Numbered from the stretch's first letter, positions 1 to 14,049 are shown. The stretch is 64,000 nucleotides of DNA from Lobosporangium transversale (GCF_002105155.1 NW_019028986.1:1-64000), one strand, 5' to 3'. Notes: generated from the letters alone by a model not told the origin. Translations and numbers: made by a program.

Positions 1-12
1 ACCAAGTCTTAG

Positions 13-132
13 ATATTGGTCAAGAGTAAAGATCCTGATAATCTATTTTATCCGAGCGCCCCTCTACCTCCAGAAAGGTTGCAGATATTACACACTATTA
101 TATATATATATTATATATTATATGTATAAATA
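13..132 (+). CDS. possible 3'-terminal exon of a gene lying left of the window
   Basis: A possible splice acceptor (cttag, ending at 12) is followed by an open frame to a TAA near 130-132. It starts ILVKSKDPDNLFYPSAPLPP and then runs into low-complexity Ile/Tyr codons. The DPDNLF motif resembles the C-terminal ends of some FAD-linked oxidoreductases, but the stretch is far too short to assign a family. The frame has a stop immediately before the putative acceptor, so the exon reading depends on that acceptor being used. It could equally be chance; no upstream sequence is available to test it. Confidence 0.25.
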
Positions 133-819
133 CTATATGGAAAGTTCTCTTTAGAATCAAAAAAGAAAAAAAAAAAAATGTTGTCGTAGTTAGCAGTTAG
201 TCGTCGTTTAGAAAAGTAGTAATTTTAAAACCAGACGTCGTTTTCTCCTTTTTGTCGTCGTCGTCGTCGTCGTATTGGGCGTAAGATGATCATGAGGGGG
301 AAAAAAAAAAAAGAAAGCTATTATTAATAAAAACCAGGATAGATCTGGGAACTTGGATTCCAAGATCCGCCTACAATTTTTTTTTTTTTTTTTTTACAAA
401 GAAGGAAAAAAAACATATAACAACAAAAAAAAAAAAGATTGAAGAGATCTCATTAGACAGATTGTAGGATGATAAATTAAAAACGCGTTAAAGATAAATC
501 CTAGCCAGTCAACGAGGAGTGAAAGGATCATGGAGTACAAAAAAAAAGTCATCATGATCACCATGTGTCCCTCCTCCCCACTATTATGCCTACTATAGTT
601 AGTAAGCTATATAAGCAGATGTCAAGGTCGCCAATGAGAGGAGAAGCTGGGGAAGACCCACTACCAAACTGGAGAGGAAGACCAGAGGACTAGGTAGGAG
701 TACATTTTTTTTTTTTGAAACATAGAGACTAAGAGACTATAAAGACTATAGAGACTATAGGACTATAGAGATTAGAATCTGTTGGGGCGGGATCTACTTT
801 TTTTTTTTATTTTTATTTA

Positions 820-857
<38 letters not shown>

Positions 858-3800
858 TTGAAGGCGCAACACGTACCTCATTCCACGCCTTTACCTTTAA
901 CGTTAGATATGGGAAATAGAGTAATGTAGAAAGAGGCGTCAAGAAGTAATATATAGCAACAACAACAACAATGACAATGACAATGACAACAAATTGGGAG
1001 AATGAAGCTATGGAGCAATGAGGTGTAAAGTTAATTGAAGGCACATGATATACACATGGAGTTGATAATGTTTGTGTATAGTAAATAAGGTGTATAATGT
1101 GCAATATGCGTAATTGTTATTTGTATTTGTATAGATGTGGGATGAATGTTTATATGATCTATAAGCCTACACTTGCCACTCGCCACTTGCCACTCTGGCC
1201 ACAAAGAAAGAGAGAAAGAGGCGTGAACACACAGACCTTGGTTACCATGCAACAAATGATATAAAAAAAAAAAAAAAGGTTTTTTTGAACGTTCTGTTTT
1301 GTTGTATGGATATATAAAATTGCTGGGAGAAGTTTGAGGTCGGGAAAAAGAAAAATGCTCAAAGGTTCAATGGGTTATGTCATGCAGGGAATAGAGTTGA
1401 TGACAAGGAAACGCCTCTCTATCACTTTCTAATTTCTCATTTCTGTCATTGTATCCCCTTTTGACTCTTTGTTGCTTCTTTCTATTATGGTTGGCCACGC
1501 TTATTCTCTCACACTGTTTTCGTCTCCTTATTTTTCTTCATTTCTCATGACTATCTCTTTGTTATTTGAACGCCAAAAACAAAAGTTTGTTTGTTTGTTT
1601 GTGTGGAAAAGATTCTACATGTTGTACTACCCTTCTGACATTATGCGCAAAGTATACCAGAAAAAAAAAAGAGCATTGCTTACCGCACTGAGCTTGAGTC
1701 TATACGCATGCTGGAAAGTTTTTTTTTTTCTTCACCCCTTTGTTGCTCGCCACCCTTTCTTGAGAGCCGTTGAAAAGGTAAAAAAGGACATCTGTTGAAA
1801 AAAAAAATATATATTGACGCTAAACCAGATGCAGGGATAGTTGGCTTGTTTATTTATTTATTTTTTACTCCTTGTTTCGAGATCATAATTAAAAATGAAG
1901 AAAATGAAAGAAAAAAAAAAAAAAAAAAAAAACGCTAAAATAAACAACGGTTTTTTCTTTCTTTCTGTTCAATGTTACGTTCCTTTATCTTTCTTTCTTT
2001 CTTCACTTTTGCTCCTGAGAGGCTGGTCAGGCTGACAAAGCCAAAAAGCTAACAGACCGACTGGGAAAAAGGGAAAAAAGGGAAAGGAAAGAGGAAAACA
2101 AATCAAAAGAGATGATTGAGGCAACTACGCTCAAGAAAAAAAAAAAAAGGAGAAAAATAAAGTATCAAAAGATAAATATTTATCATCGCCATTAATCACA
2201 AAAAGGATAACCACGCCCCCCTCTTCTCTCTCTCTCTTTCTCCCTCTTTCTTTTCTACAAGCCGACCTTTTTTTTTTTTTTCTTTTTTACTTTCTCTCTT
2301 CTCTCTCTATTCCAACTGTCCTAAATGCTCTCACTTCCTCTTGTTGATTTGTTTGTTGAGCTAGAGCAAGAGCAAGCAAATAAATAAAAAGAGAGAGAGA
2401 AATGAAATGTAATGCTTCTGCGCTTTGTTCGCGAATCTCAAACATTGATGTGTACGATTAATGAGTTCTCCTTACCACCCTCTTTTTTTTTTTTCCCTTC
2501 GCTCTCTCCTCTCTCTCTCTAATTTATTTTACTCATTTCCAGAGCCTTTTTCAGTTTTCAGATAATCGGTCGAAAACTGTATATTATATGCCTTCGCCAC
2601 CTCACCATTAAAAAAAGAAAACCTAGGAATGTTGAAAAAAAAAAAAGAACGACGCGTTGTTTACGCAACAGATCTATAATTCGTAGATGCCTCCTAATGT
2701 CACACACACCTCACATACACGTTCTCTCTGTTTTTTCCTCTCTTAGTCAGACAGAAAAGATATTTTAGAGTGGTTACGGTGGCATGTAGAACAGAGAGTG
2801 AGGCGGAAACATAAAAGTGATCCTCATTATCTCTCTGTCCCCCAATCGGAAAAACCCGATGGGATTCACCAAAAGTATATTTAATATAAGACACAATGCA
2901 TGTTACTTTTTACTTTTTTTCGATTCGATCGATCGTCCTTTCGTTTGTCTCAATGCTAATCTTGCCCTTCTCCGCCTTCCCTTTAATCCTTTCCGCACAG
3001 CTTTTTATTGTATTATGCATGGACTGGGATAGATGGAGTTCCTGTTAAAGATTTTTTTTTTTTTTTTTATATTTTGCTTAAATAACCCCGCATATTAACA
3101 AAGGCCATAATTCACCTGAACCCTATCGAATGAGAATTGAGCAAAAGTAAAAAAAATAAAGTAAATCTTTCTTACTTTTCCTTTTGTCTTATATTCTCAT
3201 TTACTTTTGTTTCTCATTTTTATTTTTTTATTTTTTATTTATTTTTTTGGTACATGAATTATACATACATACATGTCATGTCATATTATTCTCATACTAA
3301 AATACCCACCCCTCCCTGGATCTTCTTCTTATTTATCTTTATTTTTATTTTTATTTTTATTTTCAAAAGGACCCACTTGATCCAGATTCCAAATAGAGTT
3401 TACGAATAAGCCCTGGAGACGGTACCTATAAGGTAGCAAAACTTTTTTTTTTTCTTGTTTTGTTTCTAAAACTTCATTACTACACAACTACGAATGAAGT
3501 TTTTTTCTTTTCTGATTCAAGAAAAAGGATCGGGAGACGGGAAAAAAAAAAAAAAAAAAAAAAAAAAAGATAAAATAAAATAAAGATATGGAAACGGGAC
3601 AGGAAGGAGTAAAGGGCAAAAAAAGACAGAGAGAGAGAGAGAGAGAGAAAGAGAGAAGAACCAACCATTGAGACCACCGTGAACTTTTTTCGGTTGCCAA
3701 AAAAAAAAAAAAGTAACCTATCGTCTGTTCTACATTCAAACATGCGCGTTTTTATGGTTGCTGCTTGCAAATTCTTGGCCTGGCCTGGCCTTAATAATTT

Positions 3801-4128
3801 TACCCGTTAGTCTTTTTGTTGCCTTGATTACTCTCTCCATATAATATGTCTCTGTTCCCAACCTCTGAGACTCATGAAATCGAGTCAGTATTCAACTTTA
3901 GAAACCCAAAGTCTTTGAAAATGGAAAAACAAAACAAAAAAGAAGAGTAAAGATATTATTATCCCAATACATTAACATTACCTCTGATGGAAACACAGGC
4001 CCTCTCTCCATAACTCCAGTTTAGAATCACCTGGACCCTTCTCGGGTTCACTATTACTAATGAACCACCCGCGTGTTTTTGAAGTAGCTGAAATTAGGTT
4101 ATTGGCCAAAGACCGCGTTCGCGTTTTC

Positions 4129-4162
<34 letters not shown>

Positions 4163-4418
4163 TAAACGATGCTCTTTATGTTTCTATCTATCTATCTATT
4201 AACATCTCGCGCTCTTCTGTTTTTACGTATGCTCTCCTCAACTTATTTGTAATGCCTTTTCTTTTTACATGCTTTATTTACACAATGACATATACTCTGC
4301 CAAATTTTTGGGGTTCATTCCGCGGAATTCTATTTATTATCTTTTTAGGCGCGTATGTTAGTATAAATGCTATGGGCTATGAGCATCTAAAAAAGAGCCG
4401 CGAGCGAGCAAAAAGGGG

Positions 4419-4449
<31 letters not shown>

Positions 4450-7400
4450 TGAATAGATAGTGTGTCTTCTCTGTTGTTGTTGTTGTTGTTGTTATTGTTG
4501 TTTCTTTTTGTATAACAGATGTCTTACTTTTGCTCTCTGCTTTCATCGCTCTTTTTTTTTTTTTTTTGTGAAATGTCTTGCTTTTTTTTTCTTTTTTTCT
4601 GTTTTTGCTCAGTTTTTGTTTGTGATGAAGAAAGAGAGGGGGTAGGAGGGGAACCACAAAGGAAAAAAAAAAAAAAAAAAAAAAAAAAAGGCCGTGCCAT
4701 TTTTTCATTGATGTTTCTGGTTGTTTTTGTTTTCGCTGTTTTTTTTCCCTATTGTTGTTGTTGAAGCATAGACTAGGATGGATAGATGCTCTTTTTTTTT
4801 TTTTTCTTTTCTTACTTGTTTCTCTCTGTGCTCAGAAAACAAAAAAAAAAAAAAAAAAAGAAAAAAAGAGCACAATGACATTCGACGTGCAGGAGAGCAG
4901 AAAGTGGACCAAAAAGAAATCATACATACAACTTGTACACAAAGTTTCATTCATTTGTCGTGGTTTGAGGCGTTGTCTTCGTCAGAGAGAATTATCGAAC
5001 ACGATGTGGTATAACACATGGGATATAACAAATCGTCATGGCATTACAAGTCTAAGAGGCATTGTCAATAAACACGTATACAAGCAAAATAGTACATTGG
5101 ATTTTTTTTTTTTTCTTCTTTTTTGCTGTGTACAATTTTTGCTTTTGAAAATTCAAATATACTTTTGTTGACGCGTTTTTTTTTTTTTTTTTTTTTTTTA
5201 TCTAAAAGAACCACATGTACAAATAACATGTACATCCATACACGTAACTGTACAAACTTCTTACCACTGGAAACAACAAAAAAGAACGTTACCAGAGCAA
5301 TTGGAGCAAAATAAAAGTAAGAGATGGTAACATGGGAAGAAGCCCATTGGTCCTGGATCTTAAGCTTTTTAGACAATCTGGTACAGCATATAGTATATAT
5401 ATATATATATATATATCTATACAAAAAACGTGAACCTGTTTGCTGCAAAAGTGCGAAACAGCCCTTGTTTAAACTTGCGTGTACAGCACAGCAACAGCAC
5501 AGCACAAAGCTATATATATATCATCATCATCACTGTCATTGTCATCATCACCATTCATTATTAATTATCTCAATATCAGTGTTAAGATCAATGTCAATGT
5601 CAATGTCAATGTCAATGTCAATCAACATCATTATCATATTAACTATAACCCAATTCAAGCTATCTCCACGCCCCATTCCTTTTTCTTTATTTTTTTTATT
5701 TTTTATTTTTATTTTTTTTATTTTTTATTTTTATTTTTTTTTTAAAAAAAAAAGGTTTCCTTCCTTCTCTTTCGTTCGTCGTCCTTTCTATCTTTCTTAC
5801 TTTCTTTCAATATCCATATGTCTTAAATGATATCGCAATTTCGCAGATGTAGCTCCTCGATCTTTTTTTTTTTAAAGTTCCTTTGGCAAATCTATAGTGT
5901 CATCTTTATATACACATGTGTAATATATGAATCCGTATATGCTGATTAGTCGATCATTTTCTTAAAAAAAAAAAAAAAAAGTAGCTCCCATCCTCAGACA
6001 TGGAAAGCTAATTGATGTCAAGACACGAGAAATTGATTCAAAACTCTTTTTTCTTTTTCTTTTCTTTTTCTTTTTCTTTTTCTTTTATTACTAAAGCTGG
6101 GGCCAGTAGAGTGTATAAAGTGAGTCCCAATGAACCCGGACTAAAATAGAAACTAGTAAAAAAAAAAATAAAAACTAGTTGGAAAAAAGAATAAAACTAG
6201 TCATGTGTTATGGACTATATAAATAATATTTACATATTATATTATATTATATTATATGAAACTCTTAAGATAGATCGCCGATGATGTCTTATGTTATATC
6301 CATGCAGAAGGTGATCATTCGTAATTGATCCAGTAAAGATTACAATCAGCGTATTATATAAAGCTTAGCCATGTTCAAGTAGGGACATATACGTATATAT
6401 ATATATACATATATATATATGTATTATTATTATATCCATAATATAAGCTGTATCATTTTTATTTATTCTTTTTTTCGTCCGGTTCCTCTTTGTGGGTTCC
6501 CCTACCAGCTAAACAATTAAGTAGTTACATATTTATTATATATATATATATACGTATACATGTTTAAGAACAGCCGTCCTTCAAGTGCCAAAACGAATAT
6601 TTATATATATATTATATATATTATATTATCCATGACCCAAAACTAATTTCACTAAGAAAGAAAGTTATACTAAAGTGCTTACCAAAATGACCTTGTCCAC
6701 CACCATGGGGAGGAAACCACGGACATCATTTCATTAAACCTCCTATTTCCGGTTAGTCGGTTTAGGCCCCAGCAACCCGAGAAATAAACAAAAAAAAGAT
6801 TAATTTAATGACGACAGAATGTTTAGGGTAATTGTTTATTGACGTGAGAATTCTTTCCCCTCTTTTCTTTTCACTCTCTCTATCTCTCATAAACACATGA
6901 AGTAAGTAAGCAAGTAAGCAAGTAAGCAAGTAAACGAAATGGCATCCGACATTATTACTATTGTTATTATTATTATATAAATATATATTCATTTTTGTTC
7001 TTTGGTATAGTCCTTAAAGTTACCAAGATCATCGAAACTCGAAACTCGAAACTCGAAACTGGAGATCCGAAATACGAAACACCCAACTCGAAACATTGAA
7101 CATAATCCACACTAAACCCCCCGTTCCCTCCAAAACTCATTTCAAGGTCTTGTCTTCCCTTCCCTTCCCTTCCCTTCCTTCCGCTTCCGAGTTCCAAACA
7201 TTCCCAAGAAAAAAAAAAAAGAAAAAAAAAAAGAAAGAAAAAATAGGGTTTTATTTTATTTTCTTTATTCATCTATTCCCCGATCTTTAGGTATATATAT
7301 ATACATGTATATGTTTCTTTAATCTGAGATGTCCTTTTACTTTCTCCAACCTCGATCCCATCCAACCGAGTCAATTCAAAATGGTATATCCGAGGTGAAA

Positions 7401-7867
7401 GACAACCTCTAATGAGCATGACATTCAACCATCTGAGCTAGAAAAAAATAATAATAAAGAATTCATATATAAAACCTACAAGGCAAAATGATATACATGT
7501 ATTACAATGTTTCATCTCTTAAGAGTTACCAATGACTTTGCTTCCTTTCCCCAAACCTCGTCACAAGTAGTGACATGTAAAAAAAAAAAAGCAATCAATC
7601 TTCCGATCGGATAGACAGGATCAGATTATCATATCCATACCAGAAACAACATTCCACTCACTCACTCACTCACTCACTCACTCACTCAACTCACTCACAC
7701 ACATGAACACAAAGACATTAATGTACACCTAATACACCTAATACATCAACAATTAAATAATTAAACAAAATGACGGAGCGATAAAACCGGGTTCTCTTTC
7801 TCCATTAGGAAAGGAATAATATATAATATATATATATATTTTTCTTTTCTTTTTCTTTTTTGTTGTG
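133..7867. other. gene-free, low-complexity intergenic region
   Basis: Nearly 8 kb of AT-rich DNA filled with A/T homopolymers (for example the A-tract around 3541-3568), TA-rich runs, an ATT triplet run near 819-857, TATTAT runs near 4126-4161 and an ACTC tetranucleotide run at 7656-7688. The open frames here are short and translate to poly-Phe, poly-Lys, Ile/Tyr or Ser/Leu strings, with no domain-like segment. I see no convincing exon or RNA gene. Small exons bounded by simple repeats could be missed. Confidence 0.6.
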
Positions 7868-8890
7868 TTAAAGAGATAAGGACCGAGTCCTTCTCCTTAG
7901 AGTCCGCGATTTAATTAAGCCATAAAGTACATTTTCTCTATAGTTGGAGTTGAGTTGCACTACTGGTTGAAACTGTGTCTGTGGTCGTGGCTGTGTCAGA
8001 GATTGTGTCTCTCGCTGCTGCTGCTCTTGCTGCTGCTCTTGCTGCTGCTGTTGCTGCTGTTGCTGCTGTTGTTGATAATGATAGTAATTCCGCTGTCGGT
8101 ATCGGTGATCCATTGTTTCTACTGACACAACTGGACTTGTCGCTGATTCTGTAGCAGGAGAGACTCTAGGCGATAGGCCTTGCTGATTCCCTTGATGAAT
8201 CTTCATGTGATTCCCATGTTGGAACTCTACATTTGATGAAGGCTGAGTTGAGACACTTATGCTCATACTAGTGCTCCGAGATGCCCTTGATGTCCTTCCT
8301 TGATTCGTTGGTGTCATAGTCGAAGAAGATGACGAGGAGGAGGAAGAACAACCGTATGATGGAAGATTTGAGGGATTATAGGACACCCTATTAGAGTTAC
8401 GGCTAGAATTGCGATTGCCAAGTTGCTGCTGTTGTTGCTGTTGTTGCTGTTGTTGTTCTTGATTATGATAATGTTGATGTTGACGCTGCTGTTGGTGTTG
8501 ACGGCTATGAGGATCCCGTCCCTCTCCATGTTCTGCTCGAGCTCTACATTGAACTGAACAAGCGATCCACTCCAAAGGTACGATCATCTCATCCATCACT
8601 CCAAGTCCCTTCCAACGCATCCCTGCAAAATACAGTCGTTTCTGACAAACTGAACAATATTCACATTCCATCTCTCTTTCCTCAAGTGTAAGAGATATGG
8701 AGGGTGGCGCAGCATTTAACAGCAATAAAGGTCCTGATTTCTTGTTTTTGATCTTGTTTTTGTTTTCGTTTTCTTCAAAGGAAGCGAGACGGTTAAAGCT
8801 AGATCTTTGGCTTTGACCCTGATTTTGGCTCTCATGAGTTAAATCAATCCAGTCGTCGTCCTTGACTTTTTCTTCTTGTCCTGAAATTGT

Positions 8891-8933
<43 letters not shown>

Positions 8934-11554
8934 AATAGCAAAGATTTACGTAGCTCAAATAAATGAGCAAACCCTGGCTGTTCCATCATCCATTCCGGCA
9001 TCAACATGATCATACAGCCATCGCTATCATCATCATCATCATCATCATCATTGCTATCATCATCATCATCTCCTTCTTCTTCAATCAAATCCATTCCAAC
9101 TATTTGCTTCGCACCCATATTTAAAGGGGTTTGCCTCTTGTGTTGAGACTGCTGACTCCTGTTCTTGTTCTTGCTCCTGCTCCTGCTCTTGCTCTTGCTT
9201 TTGCTTTTACTCCTACTTTGACTCTGGCTCTGGCTCTGGCTCTGTTTCCGTTTCTGCTTCTTGAATGGACAACTTTTTGGTTCACAAAAATAGTGTGGAT
9301 CATCATAAAGTTTTTCTCCCACGATTTGAGAGCAGATATCTGCAAGACTTAATGTCCATGAACAGGAGGTGTAACTATCCTTACTGTACCCACGCTTGTC
9401 AACTAAATGTTCTGGACCTGGAGCCTGTTGATGCTGATGTTGATGATGACTCCACCTTTGGTTTCGGCTTTGATCATGATGTTGGTTATGATATTGGTAT
9501 TGATTTTGGTTATGGTTTTGAGCTTGATTAGGTTGTGGTTGAATTGAGTGATGAGCATGTTGAGGATGTTGGATATAGACGTGCTGACGATAATGATGAT
9601 AATGATGATAGTGACCATGGTGGTTGTAGTTGTTATGGTTATGGTTATGGTTATGATTAATGCCGCTGGAGTCAAATGATGATGAGCTCGGTCTATTGGC
9701 TGAACTAGCAGCAGTAGAAGTGGTAGGATTGTTATTATTTCTTGATGAAATTGTAAGCGACTCCATGGACGGTAATGTGGGCATCGATCCTTGAGATGAA
9801 GGGAACGTAGAAACTAATGAAAAAGATGGAGGGGTGGGTGATGGTGTCGATAAAGGTGATGACGATAAAGGTGATGACGATAAAGGTGATGATGAGAATG
9901 TTGTTACTGGAGCTACTGGAATTGGGGTCGAAATTGAAGTTGAAGTTGAGGTTGGAGTTGGGCTTGGGCTTGGGCTTGGGCTTGGGCTTGGACTTGAACT
10001 TGGATTGGTTGTCATTGTTGGTATTATTGCTGTTGATGCGCTATTTGTATCGGCTGATGATATTGCACTCATTGGAGATAAAGGCATCACATTGATTAAA
10101 GAGCCTGTTGAGGAAAAAGAAGAGGATGGAGAGGAAGAAAAAGATGAAGAGGGTGTCCTGGCCTGCCAAAATCGGTTTCCTCGCGCCCAACACTTCATTC
10201 CTTGGCGTATTTGCACATAGTCATCATCATCATGACCGCCTTCTTCATTCAATACGCCCAGCAATACACTGGGGTTGAGAGTAGCAACAGCAGCAGGGGC
10301 AGCATTTCCGCTTAAGCGAGGAAGTGGGGGATGAAAAAGAAGATGGTGCTGACGAGGATGTTGAGGTTGAGGGTGCTGATGTTCTGTTGAGTTGTTGCTA
10401 CTACCATTACTACTATTGTCGATGTTGACGTTACTATTGCTGATATTACCAGAATTGCTAGAGGATCCCTCAGCCTGATTCAATGTCTCAGGTGGGGAGG
10501 CAACAGTAACTGTCGCAGGCATAGTGGCTGTCATAGCAACAGTAGTAGCAAAGGCCGTAGCATTCGTAGCAGCTGTAGTAAATGATCCTGATACGAGCCG
10601 TTGAATTTCCACCGGAATACATCCTAGTTGATTATCCGCAATATCCAAAAGCCTCAATCGTTTCAATCGACCTATTTGTTGAGGTAAACTGGTGAGTTGA
10701 TTGGATTGTAAGAACAAGTCTTCTAGTGTAGGGGCCAATAAGCCAATCAATCCGGAGATCTCTGTGAGTAAATTTTGAGAGACATCCAGTTCTCTCAAGG
10801 AAGGAAGACGAAAGACTTGAAGAGGAATCTCTGTCAACATGTTGCCCTGTAGGCGTAATGATACTAGGTGAGAAAGGAAAGGGAGTGAAGAGGTTGGGAT
10901 GATCTATATATATAAAAGAATATAGAAACCGATTGATAATGAGTTTTTTTTTTTTCAGATATCAATATAAAGTCCTGAATGAAAGTTTCCTTTATCATTT
11001 TTCTTTTCTTTTTTTCTTTTTTTTTTTAAGCACCTGGTAGTTACCATGGTCGAGATTCGCATTCTTGCTAAATGAACAATTCCACGTTCATGTTCAGATA
11101 CTCGTGTCAAATGCCAGATGCGTCGGTAATGTCGTCGAGGACCTTCAGTTAATGAGAATGTGGAGGCTCTCTTCTTGTGTTTCTGATATTGCTTTCGATG
11201 TGGTTGTTGTTGTTGGTGATGGCGGTGATGGTGTTCCTGTTCTGACCATATATCATGATGATTTCTCTTCATGTCTGGTTGATAAACATTGCTGCTACTT
11301 CTCGCGCGTGAAGAAGATGGAGAAGATAAAGGTGAGGATAAAGTTAAAGAGGAGGAAGGTAAAGGTGAGAGTGAAGATGAGACAATGGTATGTGTCGTTG
11401 TGAATCCATTGGTGTTGGGCGTAGGAAGATAATAAAGTCGAACAATATGCTGTTCACTCCCTCGTGCAAGATCTAGAACTGTATTAACGGATGGTTGTAT
11501 TCGACCTATTGCAATAGGAGGAGCATCAGTTGTTGAATGCATTCCTCGGCTCAT
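7868..11554 (-). CDS. leucine-rich-repeat protein with Cys-rich C-terminal part (2 exons)
   Basis: Exons are complement 11554-11045 and 10903-7868, predicting about 1181 residues. The intron runs GTAACT to TATATAG, both sides in phase 0. Removing it restores a first LRR (SLPFLSHLVSLRLQGNMLTE) that continues into further repeats such as LRELDVSQN, LEDLFLQSNQL and LRLLDIADNQL. LRRs normally act as protein-binding scaffolds. After them come long Ser/Thr, His/Gln and Arg/Ser tracts, an acidic Asp/Glu stretch, several poly-Gln runs, and two Cys-containing islands: KLYDDPHYFCEPKSCPF, and CEYCSVCQKRLYF followed by a further Cys pair. The islands look like a conserved metal-binding or structural element. 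No kinase, GTPase or membrane segment is visible. The start at 11554 is uncertain because a pyrimidine-rich ATTCAG acceptor-like sequence lies just upstream, so an earlier exon is possible. Function unknown. Confidence 0.8.
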
Positions 11555-13936
11555 CTTCTGAATGGAATGAGCAAAAAAAAAAAGGGGATCCTTTTCTTTT
11601 TTTGTCCTTGACTGAATGAGAGTCTTGAATGAAAGATGTTTTGGAATAAGGATCGGAGAAAAAAAAAAAAAATCTCAAGTTCAATAATACACAGATACCA
11701 AACACAATGATTCCATAATGAAACACCGCGCGTATTTAACACGTGGACTATATTTAAAAACACCGAAGGAGAGGTGATTCAGTACATGTATTTTGTACAG
11801 AACTTAGGATTTACAGGAACTGTTATCCGACAAAAAATCATGAAGAAGGATTCGTAGTAGAACGAGTTTCTTGTCATGTCATCTAAAAGACATATGATGG
11901 AGCGGACACAATGTCCGGTGTCGAATACTGCTTTGATGACAATACTGAAATAATTGTTGAAGTCAAAGTTAACCCGAACACAAAATTCTTCGATGCTTTG
12001 GAACCTAATGTAAAGGACGACATGCAAGGACCGTTATAGCTGCCAAAAAGCAGGACCTTTGCCTGTGTGCAAATGTTAATAATTTCGATAAGTTACGTAC
12101 CGATTTCTTATCTTGCCTTTATTTTCCACTGCATCTATGCAATGGCACAAGGGCACTTGCTTCCTATTTTTGCATATTTGCGCTTTGTTCTCATATATGC
12201 ATGGTATTCACAATAGAACATCATGTATACTTTTTGTTCGCAGGCAAGGCATCTCGTCAGTCAAAAAGTATAGCAAGCAGCGGAACGAAAAGAAGAATCG
12301 TACAATCTACGTGCCCTATGCCTGGAAGTCGAGAGCAATACGATAGCTCTGTTGTCTTAATGAGGATCATCTTAGGCTGTTTAATTTTCCGCGTGAAAGC
12401 ACTTTTAGGAGTATCCACGACTACCATTATCAGTCCTAATAATTGGACACGGTTTTGAAGTTCACTATCTCGGGAACAGCCAATGCAACGATTTTAAGAT
12501 GTTTTGTTTATTCTAGAGAAAAGTTACCGAATGAGCCAGCTTAGTTATCTTAAAACAGATGCGTCTGTAGAACCAAGCTGGCATCTCAACAAATGCACAT
12601 TCTCTGTTAATCCTCATGCGTTCGCTTCCGGCTACTGGCGCCAGCACACCGGACGACACTTCAGCTATCAAATAATAAGAACTAATAGTTTATTAAGTTG
12701 TCCAATAATAAAGGCATAATCCTTTTATATTTTATTTTCCCAATATCTTTATCGTTTCTTCTAATGAATTCGAGATATTGTTTCATGACTTGAGTCTATT
12801 ATTTAGTGAATACTTTATTGATATTATTTTATATTTCACTCGATCCAGGATGTGCTGCTCATTGCGTTCTTTAGTGACTACTGTGTCCAACGAGATAGTT
12901 GCTCATATCACTTTGGGGCTTCGCAAAAATAGAGATATTTGTCACTCTTGAATTCCCCACATCTATGATTCAGTTCGTTTTCTGTATAAACCAATAGTCA
13001 AAAGACATCAAAAGCACCAGTTGCGACTGTCCTATCCAGGGAAGATCGTGACCCATTGTTTTAAAAAACGTGACCACGAATAGGCAACGAGGACTTCATC
13101 AGTCTCTCGTTTCAGGTGAAGCATGCACAGCCAACCCGCTGATGACGCTCGATGTGAACTGCCACAAGCCGGTTTTTAGATACAAGAAACTTGGTTTTTT
13201 TTTACCGCATGGGAGAATGGTGTCAAATGATGGGCAAATCTGAGTGCTGACAAATGCCCTGCGCAATGAAGAAATGCGCTACTTTATTTAATTTTGAATA
13301 ACCTCAGCCCCATCAAACAAATTTTACGCCGCTCTCATGCTGCTAGTTTTTTTTATTTTTTATTAGATTCTCAATAGTTGGGATTATTAAGCACATAGAA
13401 CATGCAGTCACCGGAGAGAAAGTTGTTCAAAATGATTTTTTTTTTCTATATTTTTTTATTTTGAACCTCTGACAAAACAGCTCATACGTGACATACATAA
13501 AGACTTCATCAACTAAGATGGAAGTTTACACTTTTGTTAATGAGGTCAATGTGGCTAACGACTGACGTTTTTGGCAGCCCATCCTGAGAAAAAACGGCAA
13601 GATAGCGCTTCTCTTCAAAGTTTTATTTTTGACTAAACTTTCTTTCAGGTAAGTGTACGTAGCCTTCTTTATTTTTTTTCTACGACATTCTTTAATGACT
13701 AAAAAAGAAAGTATGAGACTAAAAAAAAATCAATGGACAAGAAAGTTGTATGTACATGTAGTGCAATCATCGTCGATTATTAATTCAGTGATTAGGATCG
13801 GAGAAGGAAAAGGCGCGATCTATGCAAAAGAAAATATCCTGGGATCAGCGTAGTATGTAGAAAATGAGAGCGCTTCTTTAGCCTTCCATCACTTGCCACA
13901 TCAGCCTTTAGACAATATCCGCATCAAAATTTGAGG
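11555..13936. other. intergenic block of complex sequence with broken ORF fragments
   Basis: Unlike most spacers here, this stretch has few long homopolymers and mixed base composition. It holds codon-like fragments: complement 12027-11779 (82 codons, starting near HVVLYIRFQSIEEFCV), and a plus-strand piece at about 12241-12458 that follows a good acceptor (tttttgttcgcag) and starts GKASRQSKSIASSGTKRR. Neither has a recognisable domain or an evident continuation. It may be the remains of a gene or mobile element, but no terminal repeats or transposase motifs were seen. Confidence 0.35.
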
Positions 13937-13944
13937 TATAAAAA
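13937..13944 (+). promoter_or_regulatory. TATA box of the glutathione S-transferase gene
   Basis: The sequence TATAAAAA sits 106-113 bp upstream of the GST start codon, followed by a CT-rich stretch and then a CA-rich leader. This is the clearest TATA element in the window and fits a highly or inducibly expressed gene. A transcription start around 13965-13985 would give a leader of roughly 70-85 nt. Confidence 0.6.
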
Positions 13945-14049
13945 GGACGGGTTCCCCTACCTCTTTCCTCTCTTTTATTTTCTCCTCATCCTCATCAGCA
14001 CCACAGTCTCAAGCTAACAACCACATCAGCAACTAACATTCCTTTCACA

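Noticed and set aside
6690-6750. Exon-like minus-strand stretch ending at a GTAAGC donor-like site
   Set aside because: Only about 50 bp, no matching acceptor or continuation, and no protein similarity.
7340-7450. tRNA-like sequence on the minus strand (TAGCTCAGATGGTTGAA, a D-arm look-alike)
   Set aside because: No pairing acceptor stem, no valid anticodon arm and no T-loop consensus could be folded.
9121-10220. Multiple open frames antisense or shifted within the LRR gene
   Set aside because: They arise because the Ser/Gln/His repeats of the LRR gene stay open in all frames (Arg/Ala, Leu/Gly, Ile/Asn strings).
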